From the IMG/VR virus record IMGVR_UViG_3300020021_000028, positions 1 to 38,477 of that record: DNA of 38,477 bases; one strand, given 5' to 3'. Source of the DNA: a virus. A model generated the notes under the pieces. That model was given only the letters and a program-made list of their open reading frames with translations. It did no database searches and had not been told where the DNA came from. Positions 14,539 through 22,593 of this stretch are shown one piece after another (the first letter of the stretch is position 1; the number at the start of each line of letters is the position of its first letter). Made by a program: the position numbers and the translations under genes.

Positions 14539-15091
14539 TTTGGGCGATTTGGACCCTGCCGGGGGTCAGACGTCCCGGGCTCCGGGTGCTGCGATCCCGA
14601 CCTCGGAGCGGGTCAGGAACGGGCGCGGGCAGTGGATCACGACCACGGACCAGGTCATGATCGACGCCGAGGCCGCGCGCCTGCGGTCCCGGTCCCTGAG
14701 CTATGCGCAGATCGCGGCCGAGATGGGATGCGGGGAGGAGACAGCCCGCGAACGGGTGGGGCGCGCGCTCGCGTCCATCACCCGGGAGCCGGCCGCCGAC
14801 CTGATCACGATGGAGCTGGCCAAGCTGGACCGCCTTGAGCGGTCCGTGATCAAGGTGCTGGAGTCTTTCCACTACGTGGTCAACGAAGGGCGCATCATCA
14901 AGCGCCGTGACCCTGCGTCACGGAAGATGGTCGAGCTGGAAGACGACGCCCCCGTACTGGCCGCGGCCAAGGTGCTCAAGGATCTGTCCGAGTCACGGCG
15001 CAAGCTGCTCGGGCTCGACTCCAGCACGAAGGTCAACGTGTCCGGCGGGGTCGTGTACCGCTTCGAGAACGTCTCGGATGAGGACCTGTGA
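14531..15091 (+). CDS. Terminase small subunit-like HTH protein, 186 aa
   Basis: Next but two to the large terminase subunit. It has an HTH (LSYAQIAAEMGCGEETARER with VGRAL), then a long helical region (MELAKLDRLERSVIKVLESF and EDDAPVLAAAKVLKDLSESR) typical of small terminase oligomers, and a C-terminal strand segment (VNVSGGVVYRFENV). It would recognise the packaging site. ATG 14531 has GAGAGGGG about 9 nt upstream; in-frame ATGs at 14522 and 14525 are alternatives. The stop overlaps the next start. Confidence 0.75.
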   Translation: MVDLGDLDPAGGQTSRAPGAAIPTSERVRNGRGQWITTTDQVMIDAEAARLRSRSLSYAQIAAEMGCGEETARERVGRALASITREPAADLITMELAKLDRLERSVIKVLESFHYVVNEGRIIKRRDPASRKMVELEDDAPVLAAAKVLKDLSESRRKLLGLDSSTKVNVSGGVVYRFENVSDEDL

Positions 15092-15348
15092 TGGGCAAGT
15101 CGCGAGTGGAGATCCACACGGACCCGGAGACGGGCCTGCCCAAGCTGTTCCTGGACGGGGCCGACATCGGCGCACAGGTGAACCGTGTCGAACTGATCGT
15201 CGGCCTCGGTGGGGACATCCGGGTATCGCTGCGCCTGCCCCGGGTGCTGCCCCTGGGTGTGAGCGTGGACGCCTCGGTGGGCGTGGACGCCAGCACCGCG
15301 GCGGCGCTGTCCCGGCTGGGCTGGACGCCCCCGGCGGCGGACTCATGA
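15088..15348 (+). CDS. Hypothetical protein, 86 aa
   Basis: Starts at GTG 15088 (overlapping the previous stop) or ATG 15091. The sequence is beta-rich (SRVEIHTDPETGLPKLFLDG, then VNRVELIVGLGGDIRVSLRL) with a Val/Ala C-terminus. It resembles short phage proteins that sit between terminase subunits, but I cannot name it. Coupled by overlaps on both sides. Confidence 0.6.
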   Translation: MMGKSRVEIHTDPETGLPKLFLDGADIGAQVNRVELIVGLGGDIRVSLRLPRVLPLGVSVDASVGVDASTAAALSRLGWTPPAADS

Positions 15349-15902
15349 CCCAGCGTGAGCAATCGGACTGGCGCGTCCAGCGCGCCCCGATGGACGCCCC
15401 GACCGGCTACCCCTGGCGGGTGCTGCACCCGGACGTGGTCCGCTCGTTCGCTACCCAGGGTGAGGCGTTCGAGTACGCCATGCGCCGGGCGGACAAGTGC
15501 ACCGTGTGCGGGAGCTGCGCCCACGACCACGGCGGCTGGTCGCACGCCTACACCCGGGCCAAGCGGGCCCGCGCCCGTACGGAGGACGTGAGCACCCTCA
15601 CCCAGGCCCCGGGTACGGTGCGCGCCGTGACGGACGTGCTGCTGCCCCACGGGTGCGGCGTGTGCGCGGGCATGATCGCGGGGTGGTGCGGCACGTGCGG
15701 CCGGCTGTGCACGCCGGAGCTGGACGCGGCGTCTGTGACGGTCCAGGTGCCGCACCACCCCGCCGCGGCCCGGTACGCGGACCTGGTCAGGCTGTACAAC
15801 GAGCTGGTGACGCCCCATGGCCTGGCTCCCATGGACCCGGCGCGCATCCTCGGCGCAGAGCGGGAGCCCCTGGCGTTCACGGACAGCGGTGACGTTACGT
15901 GA
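15345..15902 (+). CDS. Cys-rich zinc-binding protein, 185 aa
   Basis: ATG 15345 overlaps the previous stop as ATGA. Residues 47-60 hold CTVCGSCAHDHGGW and residues ~104-120 hold CGVCAGMIAGWCGTCGRLC, giving at least eight Cys plus His, enough for two zinc sites. The rest is mixed, with a helical C-terminus. Position just before the large terminase subunit suggests a packaging or DNA-binding accessory, but nothing in the sequence proves it. The last bases overlap the terminase GTG. Confidence 0.65.
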   Translation: MTQREQSDWRVQRAPMDAPTGYPWRVLHPDVVRSFATQGEAFEYAMRRADKCTVCGSCAHDHGGWSHAYTRAKRARARTEDVSTLTQAPGTVRAVTDVLLPHGCGVCAGMIAGWCGTCGRLCTPELDAASVTVQVPHHPAAARYADLVRLYNELVTPHGLAPMDPARILGAEREPLAFTDSGDVT

Positions 15903-17317
15903 CCATGGCCGCGCCCCCTGCCCCGGGTGCTGAGCAGGTCCACACCTTCAAGGCGCAGGGGGCCGCGGTCGATCTCTGGAAGGCCCGGGCCAACGAGGTG
16001 CTGATGTCGGGGCCGGCGGGCACCGGCAAGTCCCGGGCGTGTCTGGAGAAGCTGCACGCCCTCATGCTGAAGTACCCGGGTGCGCGCGGGCTGATGGTGC
16101 GCAAGACCCGGGAGTCCCTGACATCTACGGGCCTGGTCACGTTCCGTGAGAAGGTCGCGAACGAGGCGATCGATACCGGGCTGGTGGAGTGGTACGGCGG
16201 CAGCCATGAGGAGCCCCCGCAGTACCGGTACGGCAACAGCTCCAAGATCATGGTCGGGGGCATGGACAAGCCGACCAAGATTATGTCGTCCGAGTACGAC
16301 GTGATCTTCGTGCAGGAGGCTATCGAGCTGACCGTGACCGACTGGGAGAACCTGACCACGCGCCTGCGCAATGGCGTGGTGCGTACCATGCAGCTGATCG
16401 CGGACACCAACCCCGACCGGCCGCAGCACTGGCTGAAGCAGCGCGCGGACACCGGCGCCACGTCCCTGATCGAGTGCCGGCATGAGGACAACCCCATGCT
16501 GTACGACGCCGCTGCGCGGGACTGGACGGACGCGGGCCGCGTCTACATGGCCCGGCTGGGCGCGCTGACCGGGGTGCGCAAGGAGCGCTTGCTCAGGGGC
16601 CGGTGGGTCACGGCCGAGGGGCTGGTGTACGAGAACTGGGACCCATCGGTCCACCTGCTCCCGGCCATGCGCCGGCCGCCCAAGAGCTGGCCGGTCTTCT
16701 GGTCGATCGACTTCGGGTACACGAATCCTTTCGTGTGCCAGTGGTGGGCGCAGGACCCGGACGGCAGGCTGCACCTGTACCGGGAGCTTTACCGCACCAA
16801 GCGCCTGGTCGAAGATCACGCCAAGGACATCATGCGGCAGGTGGCCACCTGCAAGCGGCAGTGTGATCGCACGGACCGCGACCACTTCCCGCTCACCTGC
16901 GAGCGCTGTCAGGTGGTGTGGATGGAGGCCAGGCCCACCGCGATCATCTGCGATCATGACGCGGAGGACCGTGCCACGCTGACCAAGCACCTGCGGTTGC
17001 AGACTGTGCCCGCCAAGAAGACCAAGACCCGGGGCATCCAATGCGTAGAGTCACGGCTCAAGGTGCAGCCGGACGGGCACCCGCGGCTGTACATTCACAG
17101 GGACGCACTGACCGAGCGTGACGAGCTGCTGGAGGAGGCGAAGCTCCCGCTCTGCACGGAGCAGGAGATCGGCGGGTATGTGTGGCCGCCCGAGGCGGTG
17201 GCGGGCACGGCGCCCAAGGAGGAGCCGGTCAAGCGCGACGACCACGGCATGGACGGCATGAGATACATCGTGGCCCACCACGATCTCAAGGGGAGGTACG
17301 ACATCAAATGGCTGTGA
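15899..17317 (+). CDS. terL: Terminase large subunit, 472 aa
   Basis: The packaging motor and headful/cos nuclease. ATPase motifs: Walker A SGPAGTGKS (37-45) and Walker B YDVIFVQE (133-140, catalytic E140). RNase H-like nuclease motifs: WSIDFGY (D271) and IICDHDAED (D352, D354), with a final Asp-rich segment KRDDHGMDGM near the C-terminus. A Cys-rich patch (CKRQCDRTDRDHFPLTCERC, about residues 319-338) inserted between the nuclease motifs probably binds zinc. Start GTG 15899 overlaps the previous stop (GTGA); ATG 15905 is an alternative. Length is typical. Confidence 0.95.
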   Translation: MTMAAPPAPGAEQVHTFKAQGAAVDLWKARANEVLMSGPAGTGKSRACLEKLHALMLKYPGARGLMVRKTRESLTSTGLVTFREKVANEAIDTGLVEWYGGSHEEPPQYRYGNSSKIMVGGMDKPTKIMSSEYDVIFVQEAIELTVTDWENLTTRLRNGVVRTMQLIADTNPDRPQHWLKQRADTGATSLIECRHEDNPMLYDAAARDWTDAGRVYMARLGALTGVRKERLLRGRWVTAEGLVYENWDPSVHLLPAMRRPPKSWPVFWSIDFGYTNPFVCQWWAQDPDGRLHLYRELYRTKRLVEDHAKDIMRQVATCKRQCDRTDRDHFPLTCERCQVVWMEARPTAIICDHDAEDRATLTKHLRLQTVPAKKTKTRGIQCVESRLKVQPDGHPRLYIHRDALTERDELLEEAKLPLCTEQEIGGYVWPPEAVAGTAPKEEPVKRDDHGMDGMRYIVAHHDLKGRYDIKWL

Positions 17318-17583
17318 CCACCGACCGCCCCGCGATCGACCGCGGTACCCGCCCGTGGGGCAAGGCTGCCCCCACCCGGGCCAGGCTGCGGGCGCAGCTG
17401 TCCAGCGCCGGCCGCACGGTCCGCCAGCGCATCGTCAGTGCCCGGTCCGCCCTGCTGACCGTGACCGGGTTCGGCTGGATCGACGCAGCGGCCTGGCACA
17501 CCCTTGGCGCCGGGGCGGGGTTCCTGACCATCGGCGTATCGTTCCTGGTGATCGAGTTCCTGAGCCGGGAGGTCACCGCGTGA
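17308..17583 (+). CDS. Small membrane protein between terminase and portal, 91 aa
   Basis: ATG 17308 overlaps the terminase end by 10 bases and has GGGGAGG about 10 nt upstream. The N-terminal half is basic (TTDRPAIDRGTRPWGKAAPT, then RARLRAQL); the C-terminal half contains hydrophobic stretches (WHTLGAGAGFLTIGVSFLVI). A membrane location is likely. Similar small ORFs occur at this place in actinophages, but the function is not known. Confidence 0.6.
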   Translation: MAVTTDRPAIDRGTRPWGKAAPTRARLRAQLSSAGRTVRQRIVSARSALLTVTGFGWIDAAAWHTLGAGAGFLTIGVSFLVIEFLSREVTA

Positions 17584-19820
17584 GGTCACCGCTGCGCGCC
17601 GTGGTGGACCTGGTCCCGCGCGGCACGGCCAGGACGCCGGTGCCGATCCCCAGCCGCGCGCAGTCCGAGCGCTCGATCTTCTCGGGGACCAGCTCGCAGG
17701 CCACCTCGGCCATCGACGCCATGGGCTCGGTCGGCACCCTGTTCAACATCGTGAGCACCACGTCACAGGCTGTAGCCAAGGTGAAGTGGCAGCTGTGGCG
17801 CAGCGCCAAGAGCGGTGACCCCAAGGACCGGGTCCTGGTCGCGGACCACCAGGCACTGCGGGTGTGGAACAGGCCGAACGATTTCATGTCCGGTATGCGC
17901 TTCCGGGAGGCGCAGGCGCAGCACCTCAAGCTGACCGGCGAGGCGTGCTGGGTGGTGCAGCGGCAGGCCCCGGCCCCGTGGCCCATGGGCATGTGGCCGG
18001 TGCGACCGGACCGGATCACCCCGGTCCCCAGCGTAGAGACCTTCCTCGCCGGGTTCGTCTACACCAGCCCGGACGGGGAGCAGGTGCCGCTGGGGATCGA
18101 GGACGTGATCCGCCCCATGATGCCCAACCCCGCGGACCCCTACCGGGGCATGGGCGCGGTGCAGGCCATCCTCACCGACCTCGACAGCGAGCGGTACACG
18201 GCCGAGTGGAACCGGAACTTCTTCCGGAACTCGGCCACGCCCGGGGGCATCATCGAGGTGCCCGAGGGGCTTCAGGATGCGGACTTCCGCCGGTTGCAGC
18301 GGCGGTGGGCTGAGCAGCACCGCGGGGTGGCCGCTGCGCACCGGGTGGGCATCCTGGAAGCGGGCATGAAGTGGATCGACCGGTCCTTCAGTCAGCGCGA
18401 CATGCAGTTTGCTGAGCTCCGGCAGGTCGGGCAGGACGTCATCCGTGAGGCGTTCGGCTTCCCGGGTTTCGCCGCGGGCAAGGTCACGGACGTGAACAGG
18501 GCGACGGCCGAGGCGTCCGACTTGTGGTTCGACAAGCACCTGACCGTGCCGGACCTGGACCGGATCAGGGACGCGGCCAACTGTGAGTTCCTGCCGCTGT
18601 TCGGGCTGGCCGGGGCGGGGCTGGAATTCGACTACATCAGCCCCGTGCAGGGGGATGAGGAGCAGGACGCGGAGATCCTGGTGTCCCGCTCCAAAGCCCT
18701 GCACAACTTCACCCAGGCAGGCGTGTACGGGCCCGACGCCCTGGAACTGGCGGGCCTGCCGGGTGACGCCGACTTCGGCCAGCCGGGCGCGGACCCGGAC
18801 CGCATCCTGCTGACCTCGCTGGTCCAGGGCGCGCCGTCGCTGGCACCCATGATCCTGCCCGTGCTCATGCCGGGCGTGGACTGGTCGAACACCGCGCCGT
18901 CCATCACGCTGCCCCGGGCCCACCCCGGCGAGGTGGCACCCGGGGCAGCAGCCGTACCGGGCGCCCCGGTGCCCAAGGAGCTGGAGGCCGCGCCCAAGGA
19001 CCGGGGCGTGCACCTGATCACCAGCGCAGCGGACGGAGCACACCTGATGGGCTGCATGATCGCGCTGGTACCCAGCGCTCCGGACGCCGCGCGGATCGCG
19101 GTGCCCGGCGGGGAGCTGGCCGATGATCTTCACCTGACCCTGGCCTACCTGGGGCCGGACGCAGGCGACTGGTCGCCCAACGACACCCGCGGCGTGATCG
19201 ACGCCGTGCGCAGTTACGCTGCGTACCTGCCTACCGTGGACGCCAAGATCTTCGGCGCTGCGCTCTGGAACGCGGACACCGATAAACCCGCATGGGTCTG
19301 GAACGTGGGCGACTACGAAGCGGGCGGTGTCCTCACCCGGGCCCGCGCCACCGTGCTGGCCGGCGCGGAGGACGTGCTGTACGACCGGTTCCCGGTCCAG
19401 CGCACGCCCTGGGCGGCGCACGTCTGCGCGGCGTACAGCGCGGACCCTGCGCTGCTCCCCGTGCTGTCCGAGCGCATGGGCGCGCTGATCTTCGACCGGG
19501 TAAGGGTCACGTTCGGTGACCTGGTCACGGACATCATGATCGGCCCTGTCCCGGGCACCGAGCTCGATCCTTCCGTTGGCTACGACGACCACGGCGTGCC
19601 CGTGATCGAGGCGGCCATGCGCTGGGTGGTGAAGGCGCACAAGGATGACAGCACGTGCGCGCCGTGCCTGGCACAGGACGGGAAGCTGTACCGTAACCGT
19701 GAGTCAGCGTATGAGGACTACCCGGACGGCAAGTCCTACGTCAACTGCGTAGGCGCCAAGTACGGCAACGACTGCAGGTGCACCGTGGTCAAGCGCGGGC
19801 GCAAGGGAGGCGGGGAGTAG
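17580..19820 (+). CDS. Portal protein fused to 2H phosphoesterase-like domain and MuF-type tail, 746 aa
   Basis: Residues 1-~460 are an HK97-type portal (VGTLFNIVSTTSQAVAKVKW, SERYTAEWNRNFFRNSATPG, VTDVNRATAEASD), the dodecameric ring through which DNA enters and leaves the head. Residues ~480-660 carry a 2H phosphoesterase-like domain with LHLTLAYLG (H518, T520) and WAAHVCAAY (H614, C616). Two HxT/S-type motifs about 95 residues apart define that superfamily; the second has Cys in place of Ser/Thr. Residues ~685-746 look like the C-terminal part of MuF proteins: DDSTCAPCLAQDGK (C693, C696) and NDCRCTVV (C732, C734). GTG 17580 overlaps the previous stop. It is several hundred residues longer than a simple portal, and the ring would present twelve copies of each extra domain. 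Confidence 0.85.
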   Translation: MRSPLRAVVDLVPRGTARTPVPIPSRAQSERSIFSGTSSQATSAIDAMGSVGTLFNIVSTTSQAVAKVKWQLWRSAKSGDPKDRVLVADHQALRVWNRPNDFMSGMRFREAQAQHLKLTGEACWVVQRQAPAPWPMGMWPVRPDRITPVPSVETFLAGFVYTSPDGEQVPLGIEDVIRPMMPNPADPYRGMGAVQAILTDLDSERYTAEWNRNFFRNSATPGGIIEVPEGLQDADFRRLQRRWAEQHRGVAAAHRVGILEAGMKWIDRSFSQRDMQFAELRQVGQDVIREAFGFPGFAAGKVTDVNRATAEASDLWFDKHLTVPDLDRIRDAANCEFLPLFGLAGAGLEFDYISPVQGDEEQDAEILVSRSKALHNFTQAGVYGPDALELAGLPGDADFGQPGADPDRILLTSLVQGAPSLAPMILPVLMPGVDWSNTAPSITLPRAHPGEVAPGAAAVPGAPVPKELEAAPKDRGVHLITSAADGAHLMGCMIALVPSAPDAARIAVPGGELADDLHLTLAYLGPDAGDWSPNDTRGVIDAVRSYAAYLPTVDAKIFGAALWNADTDKPAWVWNVGDYEAGGVLTRARATVLAGAEDVLYDRFPVQRTPWAAHVCAAYSADPALLPVLSERMGALIFDRVRVTFGDLVTDIMIGPVPGTELDPSVGYDDHGVPVIEAAMRWVVKAHKDDSTCAPCLAQDGKLYRNRESAYEDYPDGKSYVNCVGAKYGNDCRCTVVKRGRKGGGE

Positions 19821-20533
19821 TGGCACGGATCTGGACACCCGGGCAGGTGGCCAACCTCCAGCGGACCGGGCGTGCGTCCTGGTACCGGGTGGAGGCCAGT
19901 GCATCGGGAGTCACGGAGGTCTCGATCTATGACGCCATCGGGGAGTGGGGCGTCACTGCCCGTGACTTCCTCAACGAGCTGGGGGAGATCAAGGGCGCGA
20001 TCGAGCTGCACCTGAACAGCGAGGGCGGTGAGGTCTTCGACGGCATGGCCATCTACGACGCGCTCAAGCGGCGCGGCGGGATCACCGTGCACGTGGACTC
20101 CCTCGCTGCCTCGATCGCGTCCGTCATCGCGCAGGCAGGCGAGCGCCGGATCATGGCGCCGCAGGCCACGATGATGATCCATGAGGCCAGCTCGGGGGCC
20201 GCGGGCAACGCTTCCGACCTGCGCACGCTGGCCGATCTGCTGGACAAGACCTCGGACAACATCGCCTCGGTGTACACCGAGCGCGCCGGTGGCGACCTGG
20301 CCGGGTGGCGTGCGTCGATGCAGGCCACCACCTGGTACAGCGCGGCCGAGGCCGTCAAGGCGGGGCTTGCTGATGAGGTGCGGGGTACCGCGCCCATCAC
20401 GGGCCTGGCCGAACCCGCCAAGCCCGCGGGCGCGACAGTGCCCGTGAACCGGGCGGACGCCGCGGCCCCCGCGCCGGCCGCCACCCTGACCACCATCGCG
20501 GACCTGATCCGCGCACAGAAGGGACCGCGATGA
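19820..20533 (+). CDS. ClpP-like capsid maturation protease, 237 aa
   Basis: A head maturation protease of the ClpP fold. Evidence: the strand IELHLNSEGGEVFDGMAIYD, the catalytic Ser in SLAASIASV (S98) and the catalytic His in MMIHEASSG (H121), followed by the helical dimer region DLRTLADLLDKTSDNIASVY. It would trim the capsid protein and perhaps the portal/MuF tail during head assembly. GTG 19820 shares one base with the portal TAG and has GGGAGG upstream; a longer frame from 19778 is rejected. Its stop overlaps the capsid ATG. Confidence 0.9.
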   Translation: MARIWTPGQVANLQRTGRASWYRVEASASGVTEVSIYDAIGEWGVTARDFLNELGEIKGAIELHLNSEGGEVFDGMAIYDALKRRGGITVHVDSLAASIASVIAQAGERRIMAPQATMMIHEASSGAAGNASDLRTLADLLDKTSDNIASVYTERAGGDLAGWRASMQATTWYSAAEAVKAGLADEVRGTAPITGLAEPAKPAGATVPVNRADAAAPAPAATLTTIADLIRAQKGPR

Positions 20534-21909
20534 CCAAGCTGGCAATCCCCCAGACCCAAGTCGAGATGGAGGAGATGCTGAGTGACCCCACTCAGCTCGC
20601 CAAGATCGTAGAGGACGGCGGCCTGCCCGAGTTCGTCAAGGCGTACGCGGGCAGCGCCATGTCCGCGAAGACGGACCTCGCTGTGCAGGTCCGTGAGCAG
20701 ACGCAGATGGTCCTCACGGACTGGCTCAAGGAGCACGGGCAGGATCTGGAGAAGCGCTCCAACCTGCTGGACCTGCGCCCCAAGGGGGCCGACGACTTCG
20801 CGTCCAAGCCCACCAGCCTGTACAACCCCCGGGCTGTCGGGGCGCACAAGGACATCGCGCACCTGTACCCGGACGCCGCGTCCCTGTTCCAGGCCATCTG
20901 GCACAATCCCCTCGCCTCGAACAGCACCAAGGAGGCGCGCGAGCGCCTTGAGGTGCTGCGTAACTACAGCGAGTCACAGCCCAGCGAGGGCGGCTTCCTG
21001 GTCCCGGAGATCCTGCGCAGCGAGCTGCTTCAGATCTCGCTGGAGAAGGCCGTGGTCCGGCCGCGCGCCCGCGTGATCCCGATGGAGAGCCAGCGGGTCC
21101 CGTTCCCCAAGATCGACTCCACCACGAACGTGGGCTCGGTCTACGGCGGCATCACCTCGTACTGGGTGGAGGAGTCCGCTGACCTCCCCGAGTCCGAGGC
21201 CAGCTTCGGGCGCGCCGTGCTGGACGCCAAGAAGCTGATCACGTACGCGGAGGCTCCGAACGAGCTGGTCCGCGACTGGTCAGCCTTCGGCGCCTTCATC
21301 GGGTCTGTCATGCCCGAGGCGATGGCGTTCTTCGAGGACCTGGCGTTCATGGGCGGCAACGGCGTCGGCATGCCGACCGGCGCCCTGAACACCTCCAACG
21401 GCGCCAACATCGCGGTACTCGCAGAGCCGGGCCAGGCTTCTGCCACGATCGTGTGGCAGAACGTCATCAAGATGTTCGCCCGCATGCTGCCGCAGTCCCT
21501 GAGCAGCGCCGTGTGGGTCGCGACCATCGACGCGTTCCCCGAGCTGGCCACCATGGCGCTGTCGGTGGGCACCGGCGGCGGCCCCGTGTGGCTGGGCGGC
21601 CCGAACTCTTCCGGTGCGGACACGCCCCCGGTCACCATCCTCGGCCGCCCGGTGATCTTCACGGAGAAGACCCCGAGCGCGCTCGGCGGCCAGGGCGACC
21701 TGTCGTTCGTTGACCTGTCGTACTACCTGATCGGCGACCGCCAGCAGATGACGGCCGAGTCCAGCGAGCACTACAAGTTCAAGAGCGACCGGACTTCCTA
21801 CCGCATCACGCAGCGCGTGGACGGCCGGCCGTGGCTGGACAGCGCCATCACGCCGGCCAACGGCGGCCCGGCCCTGTCTCCGTTCGTCCAGCTCGCGGCG
21901 CGCCCGTAA
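20530..21909 (+). CDS. HK97-fold major capsid protein, 459 aa
   Basis: The sequence follows the HK97-fold pattern: a helical, charged N-terminal arm (1-~130) likely removed or used as internal scaffold, then QPSEGGFLVPEILRSELLQI, the segment VVRPRARVIPMESQRVPFPK and the E-loop/P-domain strand YAEAPNELVRDW. The A-domain follows (FEDLAFMGGNGVGMPTGALN), with the C-terminal YYLIGDRQQMTAESSEHYKF and FVQLAARP end. The ATG overlaps the protease stop (ATGA). No separate scaffold gene is seen, which fits an N-terminal delta domain. A strong terminator follows. Confidence 0.95.
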   Translation: MTKLAIPQTQVEMEEMLSDPTQLAKIVEDGGLPEFVKAYAGSAMSAKTDLAVQVREQTQMVLTDWLKEHGQDLEKRSNLLDLRPKGADDFASKPTSLYNPRAVGAHKDIAHLYPDAASLFQAIWHNPLASNSTKEARERLEVLRNYSESQPSEGGFLVPEILRSELLQISLEKAVVRPRARVIPMESQRVPFPKIDSTTNVGSVYGGITSYWVEESADLPESEASFGRAVLDAKKLITYAEAPNELVRDWSAFGAFIGSVMPEAMAFFEDLAFMGGNGVGMPTGALNTSNGANIAVLAEPGQASATIVWQNVIKMFARMLPQSLSSAVWVATIDAFPELATMALSVGTGGGPVWLGGPNSSGADTPPVTILGRPVIFTEKTPSALGGQGDLSFVDLSYYLIGDRQQMTAESSEHYKFKSDRTSYRITQRVDGRPWLDSAITPANGGPALSPFVQLAARP

Positions 21910-21921
21910 GCTGGTCTCCTG

Positions 21922-21961
21922 CTGCGCGGCGGTGGCCCGGTGATCTCACACCGCCGCGCAG
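21922..21961 (+). terminator. Terminator after the capsid gene
   Basis: Perfect 13-bp arms CTGCGCGGCGGTG (21922-21934) and CACCGCCGCGCAG (21949-21961). A second hairpin (CCCGGGCG at 21973-21980 with CGCCCGGG at 21989-21996) follows at once. It may be leaky, lowering expression of downstream tail genes relative to capsid. Confidence 0.75.
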
Positions 21962-22066
21962 TGGGCAGGCATCCCGGGCGGCAGCAAGCGCCCGGGGTTC
22001 CGCATAGCGCAGGTGCGCGCCCCGTACGGCGGGGAGGCTGGCTCGATACCAGGTGCGGGAGCTGAT

Positions 22067-22130
22067 CCGCCGGCACTCAACCCCCGGCGGACCGCAGCGA
22101 GGCCGCCGGCACTCAACCCCCGGCGGACCG
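22067..22130 (+). repeat. Tandem 28-bp hairpin repeat upstream of virion protein
   Basis: A 28-bp unit (CCGCCGGCACTCAACCCCCG, then GCGGACCG) occurs exactly at 22067-22094 and 22103-22130. Each copy can fold as CCGCCGG/CCGGCGG. The rest of the 21910-22148 gap holds only the two hairpins listed before; no gene is seen. The repeats end 18 bases before the next ATG, so they lie in its 5' leader. Confidence 0.75.
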
Positions 22131-22148
22131 TAACAGAGAGTAGGCAGC

Positions 22149-22592
22149 ATGTCCGGAATGGAAGGACTGGGGCGTGAGTTCAACTGCGTCCCTGCCGCGA
22201 ACGGCGTCGAGATTGCCATGCGGTACGCCTCGGGGATCACGTTCGTCTGCACGGGTGCCAATGCCGAGACCTTCACCGTGGCCGAGTGCAAGGACGCGAA
22301 CGGCACCGGTGCGCAGACCCTGTCCCACATCACGCACTACTTCACCATGGCCACCTCGGCCGGCTCCAACACCTGGGTTCGCACCCCGCTCAGCGGGGAG
22401 AGCGCAGCATCGGGTGTCATCACGACCACGACGGCGCTCCCCGTGGCCGCGTTCTTCGTGGGCGCGGACTCCCTCTCGGACGGGTTCAACTACATCCGGG
22501 TGACCCGGAGTGCTGCCGGTCAGGTCGTGGCCATCACGCACGACCTGGTGACGCAGCGCAAGCCGTCCAGCCTGCCTGCCCTGGGGGTCTGA
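22149..22592 (+). CDS. Probable virion protein, 147 aa
   Basis: Follows the capsid gene after a structured leader; ATG 22149 has GAGAGTAGG upstream. The protein is beta-rich with Thr/Ser/Ala stretches (NAETFTVAECKDANGTGAQT, then ITTTTALPVAAFFVGADS and YIRVTRSAAGQVVAITHDLV). It resembles small capsid decoration or head-associated proteins found at this position in actinophages. It ends one base before the next gene. The exact role is not known. Confidence 0.65.
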   Translation: MSGMEGLGREFNCVPAANGVEIAMRYASGITFVCTGANAETFTVAECKDANGTGAQTLSHITHYFTMATSAGSNTWVRTPLSGESAASGVITTTTALPVAAFFVGADSLSDGFNYIRVTRSAAGQVVAITHDLVTQRKPSSLPALGV

Positions 22593-22593
22593 C

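Noticed and set aside
17763-19640. Long antisense ORF (625 aa) opposite the portal gene
   Set aside because: High-GC antisense shadow; no start context, no recognisable domains and complete overlap with a clearly real gene.
22010-22060. Possible tRNA T-arm (CTGG-CTCGATA-CCAG) after the capsid gene
   Set aside because: The stem is only 4 bp, the loop does not start TTC, and no acceptor or D arm pairs around it.
22067-22130. CRISPR-like array
   Set aside because: Only two repeats with an 8-base gap between them, each a self-complementary hairpin; no cas genes or real spacers.
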